A stretch of DNA of 5,225 bases from assembly GCA_031282485.1 (NCBI GenBank), contig JAITDQ010000271.1, positions 1 to 5,225 of the forward strand, in the 5' to 3' direction. The DNA is from Tannerella sp. Lineage in GTDB: Bacteria > Bacteroidota > Bacteroidia > Bacteroidales > Tannerellaceae. The stretch's first letter is position 1. Each line of letters begins with the position of its first letter. A program made the position numbers and the translations under genes. The notes below the pieces were generated by a model. The model did not search any database. It was given only the letters and a program-made list of their open reading frames with translations, and was not told the origin of the DNA. Positions 1 through 5,225 of the stretch are shown here, in pieces.

Positions 1-860
1 ATACAGTATCCCGTGAAATAACCGACGGCTCCGTTTGTAAGATTTGTGGATATATTGGACGGCGGCCCGCCGAACATTGGATTTTCTCCGCGCATCTCCG
101 ACGTACATTCATTAATGAATTTATAATATCCTTCCTCTATATTCAGGGCTTGCAGCCTGATTCTGTCGCCTGGAGAAACCATGTAGATATTATCGTTATC
201 CTTGTTTTTCTCAACAACATTCTCATCCGTAATATCTTCAAAATAATAAATGGTATTTTCCAAATAAGAACCGTCGAAAAATTCATCATCCGTAACAATA
301 TAATTACTTATCTGATTATTGGAAAGGCTATCGTTTATATAAAACCGGAACAGATAAAAATCCTTCACCCCCGGCGGGTCCTGGGCAAACACATTCAGGG
401 CAAAATGCCTGTAACCCATGATATTAAGAGGTTTGACATTGATGGAATCGATCGTCAGTACAGGCGATACGGTCGTTACGGATTCGTACGTTTCAGGCGT
501 TCCGTCCTTATCGAAATCGACGTCAACACGGAGATGATACGTTGCGCCGGAACGCACGGCAAAGCGGGATTTGCTAAAATAATATCCGTTTTCGCCGTAT
601 GACAGATCGTATACATTCCCTTCGGAATCTTCTATTTGCACATTTGCGTCGGCGACAGGGCTGTTTTCCTTGTTGTCGAAATAAGGGGATGAACTCGTTA
701 TCCTGACCGACTGATGCTTGTTTTCGTCGGTCAGGCATCCGTATATAACAATAACAGGCTCACTGTCACGCGTATTTATATCAATGGGCGCCGTACACGA
801 AAAAAGTACGGCTAACGGAAACACATATACCGGAATAAAACCAAATAATCGCTTCATCAT
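1..860 (-). CDS. DUF4249-family outer-membrane lipoprotein, 3' end cut by the window edge
   Basis: Read from the minus strand, 286 codons are open from the ATG at 860-858 to the left edge, with no stop. The N-terminus MMKRLFGFIPVYVFPLAVLFSC is a lipoprotein signal with lipobox LFSC and the lipidated cysteine at residue 22, so the protein is membrane-anchored. The next part (about 33-130: PVIVIYGCLTDE, a segment with SSPYFDN, then PVADANVQIED and a YHLRVDV strand) follows the usual DUF4249 plan of a beta-sandwich-like N-terminal half. The end, about 259-286 (ENPMFGGPPSN to GAVGYFTGY), resembles the conserved DUF4249 C-terminus, so probably only a few residues are missing. A second ATG at 857-855 is an equally possible start. 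It lies 5 bases after the receptor stop, so it is almost certainly co-transcribed and translationally coupled. DUF4249 proteins are commonly encoded next to TonB-dependent receptors in Bacteroidota; their biochemical role is not established. A partner or lid role like SusD is inference. Confidence 0.85.
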   Translation of the reverse strand, partial: MMKRLFGFIPVYVFPLAVLFSCTAPIDINTRDSEPVIVIYGCLTDENKHQSVRITSSSPYFDNKENSPVADANVQIEDSEGNVYDLSYGENGYYFSKSRFAVRSGATYHLRVDVDFDKDGTPETYESVTTVSPVLTIDSINVKPLNIMGYRHFALNVFAQDPPGVKDFYLFRFYINDSLSNNQISNYIVTDDEFFDGSYLENTIYYFEDITDENVVEKNKDNDNIYMVSPGDRIRLQALNIEEGYYKFINECTSEMRGENPMFGGPPSNISTNLTNGAVGYFTGYC

Positions 861-865
861 TCTAT

Positions 866-3196
866 TCAAAATTTAAAATTATACGTTATGGAAGGCACCA
901 CGCCAAAGAGATACATCATTTCCGCATAAGGAAGTCCCGTATCCTCATTCTGGCTGTATGTTATCATCCAGGGATTTTTCTTCCCGTAAGCATTATAAAG
1001 GGAAACGTTCCATTCGCCGCGCCAACGCTTTTTGGAATCAGGCCTGGGGATGTAAGTGAAAGACAGGTCAAGGCGGTGATAATCAGGACGGCGGTATTCG
1101 TTTCGTCCCGAATAGATCGGGAAATACTCCCCTTCCACTTCAAAACGTCCCGAAGGATACGTCGTAGGATTACCCGTGGCATAGACCCATATAGCCGAAA
1201 ACGAACATTTCCTTGACAGCTCATAATTTACCACAATATTCAGGTTATGCGTTTTGTCATAAGGTGAAAGATATGTTTTTCCCTTATTGACTTCGGGAAT
1301 TGTACGTTCCGAACGCGACAGCGTGTAATTCACAAAACCGGTAAGGCGTCCCCGGTTTTTGCGAACCATAAACTCGACTCCGTAAGCCCAGCCTTTCCCC
1401 GTACGGACTTCGCCTTCCAGTTTTTTATTAAGCATCAGGTTCGCATGTTCGGCAAAATCAATCACGTTGCCCTGTTTCTTGTAATACAGCTCCACCGACG
1501 TTTCATACGTGTTATCATCCAAGTTCCGGAAATAACCGGCCGAAAACATATCCACTACCTGTGGCTTTATATTCGGGCTGGCAGGAAACCATACATCAAG
1601 CGGAGAACCGGATGCGGAATTGTTCGCAAGCTGCATGAACTGTACATTATGCAAATAATTGCCTTTCAGCGATGAGTTTTCCCCAAGCCGCAACACAAAA
1701 CCCAAACGAGGCTCCAGCGCGGCATAAGTATTGTAAATCTCACCCGATTTATACGTCAAAGAATCCGTAACGCGGTAATCGTCATTGTAATGATAAACCG
1801 TCCCTTTTCCCATATTCTGGAAAGCCGACAAACGCACTCCGTATTTGACGCTTAACGTTTCGGAAAATTTCTGTTCGTTTGAAAGATAAACGGCATGTTC
1901 AAGAGCGTTGGAACCTTCAACTTTATAATTAATCGCAGATTTGCCGTCTGCGGAAGTATCCATTTTTGCAAATCCCGGCTTAAAACGGTGCAAAATGCTC
2001 GAAAGACCGTACGTCAGATTCCATTTTTCATCAATGGAATGTGTCATGTCAAAGCGCAGCATGTAATCCATTATGCTCGATTCCCACAGCGCCTTTGCGC
2101 CTTCCAGTTTAGATTGAAGGCCATAATCATAATTACTGATGTTAAAACTTGCTTTTGAAGACAGTATCCCGGAATAAATATGTCGCCACGACGTGGCAAC
2201 CGCGCCGTTACCGTAATGAAAATCACCCGGTTCCGCGCCAAAATTATCTTTCCCGTAATAACCGCTGACATCGACTATATCGTTGCGGGAAAAGTGGTGC
2301 GTCACTTTCGCATTGAAATCGTAAAAATAAACCGACGACTTGCGCATAGCCTCATCCGAAGATAATTTAAGGAACAAATCCGCATAACTGCGACGTCCGC
2401 CCACTAACCACGACGTTTTTTCACCGACAGGTCCCTCCATCATCAACCGGCTGGATATTAATCCTATCCCGCCAACGCCGTTAAACCGTTCGGGCGGGTC
2501 GCTTTTAGTCCGCACGTCCAATAACGAGGAAAGCCGTCCGCCGTACTTCAAAGGCATATCGCCTTTATATAAATCAAGTCCGCTAAGCACATCATTATTA
2601 AAAATAGAGAAAAACCCCATAAGATGCGAAGGATTGTAAATCGTAGTATTATCAATAAGTATAAGATTCTGGTCCGGCGAACCGCCGCGCACACTGAACC
2701 CGGAACCGCCCTCCGAAGTCGTCTGCACGCCCGGTAAAAGCTGTATCGCCTTAATAACATCGACTTCACCCATTAATGCGGGCATTCGTTTAATTTCCAC
2801 CGCACTCAGTTTTTCAACGCCCATATTCAGGCTCTTCACCCGTTCATCGGGAGCCGTGGATGTCACCAAAACCTCTCCCAACTGAATATTATTATCAAGA
2901 AAAAAATCAACCGTCTGACTTTGACGGAGGTCGACTTTCTGACTGACTTCGCTAAAACCTACATACGATACGGAAACCGTATACACCCCTTCCTTATTAA
3001 ATTGAAGTGAATAATTCCCCGCTTCATCGGACAATGTAGCTAATGATGAGCCTTTTACTTTTATAAGCGCCGACACCAAAGGCTCACCCGACAAACGTTC
3101 AACAACTCTTCCTTTTAATTCAACTTTTTGCGCCATACCTGTATAAAGAAATAAAAAACAGAGATGCAAAAAAAGACTTTTTCTTATCATCATCAT
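866..3196 (-). CDS. TonB-dependent outer-membrane receptor with N-terminal carboxypeptidase-D-like domain
   Basis: The chosen start gives 776 residues. Residues 1-22 (MMMIRKSLFL to TGMA) form a signal peptide with probable cleavage before QKVEL. Residues about 25-102 are a CarboxypepD_reg-like beta-sandwich (LKGRVVERLSGEPL, DEAGNYSLQF, VSYVGF). After a linker with GEVLVTST come the plug, about 120-232 (MPALMGEVDVIKAIQLLPGV, SGFSVRGGSPDQNLILID, LYKGDMPLKYGGRLSSLLDV), and a beta-barrel to the end, closing with ITYNFKF and a terminal Phe as barrel proteins usually do. It imports a ligand across the outer membrane using TonB energy; the ligand is not readable. It is much shorter than typical SusC (around 1000 residues) and is partnered by DUF4249, not SusD. 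The frame stays open upstream to a TTG at 3286, but those 30 residues (FGHVPLVKSDGYHF and so on) precede the signal peptide and look like leader. ATGs at 3196, 3193 and 3190 are the plausible starts. Confidence 0.93.
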   Translation of the reverse strand: MMMIRKSLFLHLCFLFLYTGMAQKVELKGRVVERLSGEPLVSALIKVKGSSLATLSDEAGNYSLQFNKEGVYTVSVSYVGFSEVSQKVDLRQSQTVDFFLDNNIQLGEVLVTSTAPDERVKSLNMGVEKLSAVEIKRMPALMGEVDVIKAIQLLPGVQTTSEGGSGFSVRGGSPDQNLILIDNTTIYNPSHLMGFFSIFNNDVLSGLDLYKGDMPLKYGGRLSSLLDVRTKSDPPERFNGVGGIGLISSRLMMEGPVGEKTSWLVGGRRSYADLFLKLSSDEAMRKSSVYFYDFNAKVTHHFSRNDIVDVSGYYGKDNFGAEPGDFHYGNGAVATSWRHIYSGILSSKASFNISNYDYGLQSKLEGAKALWESSIMDYMLRFDMTHSIDEKWNLTYGLSSILHRFKPGFAKMDTSADGKSAINYKVEGSNALEHAVYLSNEQKFSETLSVKYGVRLSAFQNMGKGTVYHYNDDYRVTDSLTYKSGEIYNTYAALEPRLGFVLRLGENSSLKGNYLHNVQFMQLANNSASGSPLDVWFPASPNIKPQVVDMFSAGYFRNLDDNTYETSVELYYKKQGNVIDFAEHANLMLNKKLEGEVRTGKGWAYGVEFMVRKNRGRLTGFVNYTLSRSERTIPEVNKGKTYLSPYDKTHNLNIVVNYELSRKCSFSAIWVYATGNPTTYPSGRFEVEGEYFPIYSGRNEYRRPDYHRLDLSFTYIPRPDSKKRWRGEWNVSLYNAYGKKNPWMITYSQNEDTGLPYAEMMYLFGVVPSITYNFKF

Positions 3197-3347
3197 TCTA
3201 TTAGTACCCAAAAAAACACCTCTTAAACCCATACCAACAAAGTGGTAACCGTCTGATTTGACCAAAGGCACGTGACCAAACATCAACCCTCCCTGTTGAT
3301 TCCCGTCCGATTCGGAAGCGCCAAATGGCGTCTGACAAACGGGCGGG
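3197..3347 (-). promoter_or_regulatory. Long structured 5' leader of the receptor operon
   Basis: If transcription begins just after the -7 box at 3355-3348, the receptor mRNA has about 145 untranslated bases before the ATG at 3196. This stretch contains three short dyads in a row: CGCCA-AA-TGGCG (3319-3330), TCCGA-T-TCGGA (3306-3316) and ATCAAC-7-GTTGAT (3282-3300). CCCGT (3302-3306) and ACGGG (3339-3343) could also pair around the first two. An AAGAGGTG sequence lies about 20 bases before the ATG, too far to be a normal ribosome site. The leader could be an attenuator, a small-RNA or protein target, or DNA operator sites; the sequence does not decide between these. Confidence 0.45.
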
Positions 3348-3378
3348 CAAAAGTAGTTATTTTTTGGGGATTGTCAAA
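3348..3378 (-). promoter_or_regulatory. Bacteroidota-type promoter of the receptor/DUF4249 operon
   Basis: On the minus strand, TTTG (3378-3375) is followed after exactly 19 bases by TACTTTTG (3355-3348). This fits the Bacteroidota primary sigma consensus of TTTG at -33 and TAnnTTTG at -7 with about 19-21 bases between. Transcription should start near 3341-3343 and run into the receptor gene. Confidence 0.7.
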
Positions 3379-3394
3379 CAAAATATTCTTTTGT
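3378..3394. promoter_or_regulatory. Inverted repeat midway between the divergent promoters
   Basis: ACAAAA (3378-3383), spacer TATTC, then TTTTGT (3389-3394) is a perfect 6-base dyad with a 5-base spacer. It sits directly behind the -33 element of the receptor promoter and about 25 bases ahead of the -7 of the glycoside hydrolase promoter. This is where a regulator controlling both directions could bind, but the arms may simply be back-to-back TTTG-type -33 elements. Confidence 0.35.
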
Positions 3395-3426
3395 AGCGAA
3401 GATTATGATGATTTGTGTTATCTTTG
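3389..3426 (+). promoter_or_regulatory. Promoter of the GH16 gene, good -7, poorly spaced -33
   Basis: TATCTTTG at 3419-3426 matches the Bacteroidota -7 consensus TAnnTTTG perfectly. The nearest TTTG-like -33 (TTTTG, 3389-3393) is 25 bases upstream, wider than the usual 19-23, so the promoter may be weak or need an activator. The predicted start near 3431-3433 leaves an AT-rich leader of about 23 bases before the ATG at 3456. It also places the in-frame ATG at 3405 outside the transcript, which helps settle the start codon. Confidence 0.6.
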
Positions 3427-3455
3427 CAAGCAACAATAATTTTAAAAAAATTACG

Positions 3456-4265
3456 ATGAACTCAACATTATTTTCTGATAACGCAAGTTGCAAAGCCAAA
3501 AGGTTTGTTTGCCTTTTTGTCTGTTCGGTACTTCTATTTTCCTGCGACCGGAAAACGGACGAATGGAAATTAGTATGGGAAGATGATTTTAATCAAAAAG
3601 ACCGTTTCAACGAGAATTATTGGAGTAAAATCCCACGCGGACATTCCGACTGGCAGAATTATATGTCCGATTTTGATTCTCTTTACCGGATGGAGGACGG
3701 CAATCTTGTTCTGCGAGGGATTGTAAATAACAGTTTACCGCATGATACGGCCACCTTCCTGACCGGTGGCGTCTGGACGAAAGACAAAATCAATTTCGAA
3801 CGCGGACGTGTAGAGATCTGCGCAAAACTTGGAGGAGCGCAAGGCGCCTGGCCGGCTATCTGGATGCTGCCGCAGAATGGTTCCTGGCCGGACGGAGGGG
3901 AAATTGACATCATGGAACGCCTTAATTCGGAAGACATCGCCTATCAGACGGTTCATTCACACTATACCTATACGCTGGGCATCAAAAATCCTCCCACAGG
4001 CGTCACTGCGGCCATTGACCCTGCCGGATATAACGTCTATGCCGTTGAGCTTTACGCGGACAGCATTTGCCTGTTTATTAACAACAACCATACCATGACA
4101 TACCCCCGGATAGAAACAGACAAGGAAGGACAATTCCCTTTTGATCAACCGCAATATCTGTTGATAGATATGCAGTTAGGCGGTTCATGGGTCGGAGCGG
4201 TTAATTCCGGAGATCTGCCTGTCGAGATGTGGATCGATTGGGTCAGATATTATAAACATGAGTAA
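3456..4265 (+). CDS. GH16 family beta-glucanase (laminarinase-like) lipoprotein
   Basis: The protein has 269 residues from the ATG at 3456. Its N-terminus has a short polar stretch, a basic KAKR, a hydrophobic run and lipobox LFSC with the lipidated cysteine at residue 30, so it is a lipoprotein of the outer membrane or cell surface. The rest is a single GH16 jelly-roll: WKLVWEDDFN and NENYWSK at the front, then GRVEICAKL, GAWPAIWMLP and the catalytic motif EIDIME at 149-154. Glu149 is the predicted nucleophile, Asp151 the helper and Glu154 the acid/base. The VHSHYTY strand follows, and the fold closes with MWIDWVRYY. The six-residue EIDIME (beta-bulge form) is typical of laminarinases, agarases and relatives rather than EIDIE lichenases. 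Beta-1,3-glucan or mixed-linkage glucan is the likeliest substrate, but other GH16 specificities cannot be excluded. No carbohydrate-binding module is present. The frame extends upstream to ATG 3405, but that precedes the predicted transcription start and weakens the lipoprotein signal. It is divergent from the receptor operon across a shared control region. Confidence 0.9.
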   Translation: MNSTLFSDNASCKAKRFVCLFVCSVLLFSCDRKTDEWKLVWEDDFNQKDRFNENYWSKIPRGHSDWQNYMSDFDSLYRMEDGNLVLRGIVNNSLPHDTATFLTGGVWTKDKINFERGRVEICAKLGGAQGAWPAIWMLPQNGSWPDGGEIDIMERLNSEDIAYQTVHSHYTYTLGIKNPPTGVTAAIDPAGYNVYAVELYADSICLFINNNHTMTYPRIETDKEGQFPFDQPQYLLIDMQLGGSWVGAVNSGDLPVEMWIDWVRYYKHE

Positions 4266-4460
4266 AAAAATTGTTGTACGCCTGCAAGCGACTGCACGGA
4301 ATCCGACAAAAAACAGCTTCAAACACTGTTGTCAACCCTGAATGAAAACTCTAATAACCTGTTATTTCCGGGTAAATTAAAAAAGTAGCGCTAATTACAC
4401 CATTTGCACGGAGCGGAACAACGGGAAGCCTTGAATAGTCGTTTGCCGGCGTCGAAGGCG
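4266..4460. other. Non-coding gap between convergent genes
   Basis: This gap lies between the GH16 stop and the stop of the lysine-rich gene on the other strand. I see no supportable gene in it. It holds short dyads only: TGCA-agcgac-TGCA (4283-4296), AATAAC-CT-GTTATT (4353-4366) and the 8-base palindrome TAGCGCTA (4386-4393). None forms a strong GC-rich hairpin with a T-run for the plus strand, so the GH16 terminator is not obvious. Confidence 0.6.
4308..4330 (-). terminator. Weak candidate terminator for the minus-strand lysine-rich gene
   Basis: Read on the minus strand, AACAG (4330-4326), a 9-base loop, CTGTT (4316-4312) and a continuing run of T down to 4308 form a small hairpin with a T-tract. 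The stem has only 5 pairs, is AT-rich, and lies about 130 bases past the stop codon, so the call is tentative. Confidence 0.25.
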
Positions 4461-5225
4461 CTATTTTGCCTCTGTTTTCCCGGACTTTTTAGCTTTTCGC
4501 TGAGCGGCTTTTTCCTTTTGGGCGGCTTTGCTTGCTCTTTCTTTTTCCCGTTGGGCGGCTTTACGTTCTTTTTCCCTTTGTTTCAGCAGGGCATCGCTTT
4601 CTTTCTTTTTTTGTTTGCGTTCTTTTTCCTTTTGTTTCAGGCGTTCTTTGGCGGCTTTTTCTTTTTCTTTGCGTAACTGTTCGTTCGTTTTGGCCTGCTG
4701 TTTTTTCTGATCCAGGGCTGCTTTTTTGGTTTCTTCTTTGGACAGTGCGGCTTCGGCTTCCCCGACGGCGGCGGCTTCGGCTTCCTGTTTGCGTATTTCC
4801 TGAAGCTGTTCGAATGTAAGTTCGCCTTCTACCCGTCCCCGGGGTTCCTCGCTGACTGCGCTGTCGGCCGGCGCTTCGTTTTCGGCGGCAAGTTCTTTTG
4901 CCGTACTTATACTTTCCTGAATCTTTTTGAATTCATCCGTTACCTTAACACGTTTGAAGAGTCTTCTAAAGATATTCTCCCTTTTTGCTTTGGGACGTTC
5001 GTCTTCGTCCGCCGCCGTTTCGTCCGGAACGGTTTTTTCGGGGACGATTTCCGGGTCGGATGTTTGCGGGATGTCTTCTTTCGACTGTTTTGTTACAGCC
5101 GGAGGTGCTTCTTCCCCGACCGTGACGGGTTCCGCGGGCGGAGTTTCGGGTTCTGTTTTCTCCCGTTCGTCTTTTGACGGCTCGGACGGTTTTGCCGGTG
5201 CGGACGGTGCGGACGGTTTTGACGT
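4461..5225 (-). CDS. Lysine/glutamate/alanine-rich low-complexity protein, 5' end beyond the window
   Basis: One minus-strand frame is open for 254 codons from the right edge to TAG at 4463-4461. No ATG occurs in it, so the start lies outside. Visible residues 1-80 are rich in Pro, Ser, Glu and Thr (SAPSAPAKPSEPSK, PETPPAEP, EEAPPA) and should be disordered. A basic, partly hydrophobic patch NIFRRLFKRVKV follows at 84-95, then a mixed segment with TDEFKKIQESI. From about 137 to the end nearly every residue is Glu, Lys, Arg, Ala or Gln, with no Pro and almost no Gly (LKQKEKERKQKKK, KAAQREKERASKAAQKEK), predicting a long charged single helix or coiled coil. Internal copies of LKQ(R/K)EKER and KAAQ(R/K)EK show growth by duplication. 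I do not recognise the family. It may be a whole disordered/helical protein or the charged tail of a larger, possibly membrane, protein. No signal or enzyme motif is visible. The plus-strand open frames over it are low-complexity shadows. Confidence 0.75.
   Translation of the reverse strand, partial: TSKPSAPSAPAKPSEPSKDEREKTEPETPPAEPVTVGEEAPPAVTKQSKEDIPQTSDPEIVPEKTVPDETAADEDERPKAKRENIFRRLFKRVKVTDEFKKIQESISTAKELAAENEAPADSAVSEEPRGRVEGELTFEQLQEIRKQEAEAAAVGEAEAALSKEETKKAALDQKKQQAKTNEQLRKEKEKAAKERLKQKEKERKQKKKESDALLKQREKERKAAQREKERASKAAQKEKAAQRKAKKSGKTEAK
4564..4640 (-). repeat. Two near-identical 23-base direct repeats 54 bases apart
   Basis: The plus-strand copies are 4564-4586 and 4618-4640, differing only at 4576 (C) versus 4630 (T). 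The 54-base offset is exactly 18 codons, so the reading frame of the lysine-rich gene is kept, and each copy encodes LKQ(R/K)EKER. A second family, TTGGGCGGCTTT at 4518-4529 and 4551-4562, repeats at 33 bases (11 codons) just beside it. Confidence 0.8.
5196..5216 (-). repeat. 9-base tandem repeat in the Pro/Ser-rich part of the lysine-rich gene
   Basis: CGGTGCGGA occurs twice in tandem at 5196-5213, followed by a partial third copy (CGG). On the coding strand it encodes a Pro-Ala-Ser triplet repeat (PSAPSAP). The unit is a multiple of three, so changes in copy number would alter length without shifting frame. Related GGACGGTTTT copies flank it at 5174-5183 and 5211-5220. Confidence 0.65.

Noticed and set aside
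150..602. Plus-strand open frame of 150 codons
   Set aside because: It lies antisense to the DUF4249 gene, whose lipobox, domain plan and operon position are convincing; the plus product has no recognisable features.
1445..2365. Several short open frames inside the receptor gene on both strands
   Set aside because: All are shadows of the receptor reading frame, with no start context or family resemblance.
866..3196. SusC classification of the receptor
   Set aside because: It is about 776 residues long and followed by a DUF4249 lipoprotein rather than a SusD homologue, so I keep the general TonB-dependent receptor call.
3683..4154. Short frames over the GH16 gene, on both strands
   Set aside because: They overlap the catalytic region of a clearly functional GH16 gene and encode nothing recognisable.
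4353..4366. AATAAC-CT-GTTATT as a terminator of the GH16 gene
   Set aside because: The loop is only 2 to 4 bases, the stem is AT-rich, and it is followed by TCCGGG rather than a T-run; it is listed only as a dyad in the gap.
4500..4640. CRISPR-like array
   Set aside because: The repeated units are in-frame coding repeats of biased composition with no unique spacers of constant length.
4404..4819. Overlapping plus-strand frames giving Phe/Leu-rich, membrane-like proteins
   Set aside because: They are reverse complements of AAA/GAA/AAG-rich codons of the minus-strand lysine-rich gene. Several frames are open at once, as expected from low-complexity DNA rather than real membrane proteins.

Overview
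The window looks like a Bacteroidota genome, most likely of the order Bacteroidales. Three things point there: a TonB-dependent receptor with an N-terminal carboxypeptidase-D-like domain followed directly by a DUF4249-type lipoprotein; promoters of the TTTG / TAnnTTTG type; and AT-rich leaders without a clear Shine-Dalgarno. The genus cannot be fixed from the sequence alone.

Layout. Positions 1-860 (minus) hold most of a DUF4249-type lipoprotein gene that runs off the left edge. Positions 866-3196 (minus) hold a complete TonB-dependent outer-membrane receptor lying 5 bases upstream of it, so the two form an operon read right to left. Positions 3197-3455 are a divergent control region with a near-consensus Bacteroidota promoter for the receptor, a clear -7 element for the gene on the other side, and several short dyads. 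Positions 3456-4265 (plus) hold a complete GH16 glycoside hydrolase lipoprotein with an intact EIDIME active site. Positions 4266-4460 are a non-coding gap between convergent genes. Positions 4461-5225 (minus) hold the 3' part of a gene for a Lys/Glu/Ala/Gln-rich, low-complexity protein whose start is beyond the right edge. It shows no in-frame ATG within the window and is easily missed, because its reverse complement gives open but meaningless hydrophobic frames.

How they may work together. The receptor and the DUF4249 protein are probably a two-part outer-membrane uptake or binding unit, arranged like SusC/SusD but of a different family. The divergent GH16 enzyme is a predicted surface or periplasmic beta-glucanase. 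Shared control and shared glycan use are a reasonable inference, but no SusC/SusD pair, regulator or second carbohydrate enzyme is visible here. The lysine-rich gene is separated by a convergent junction and is probably unrelated.
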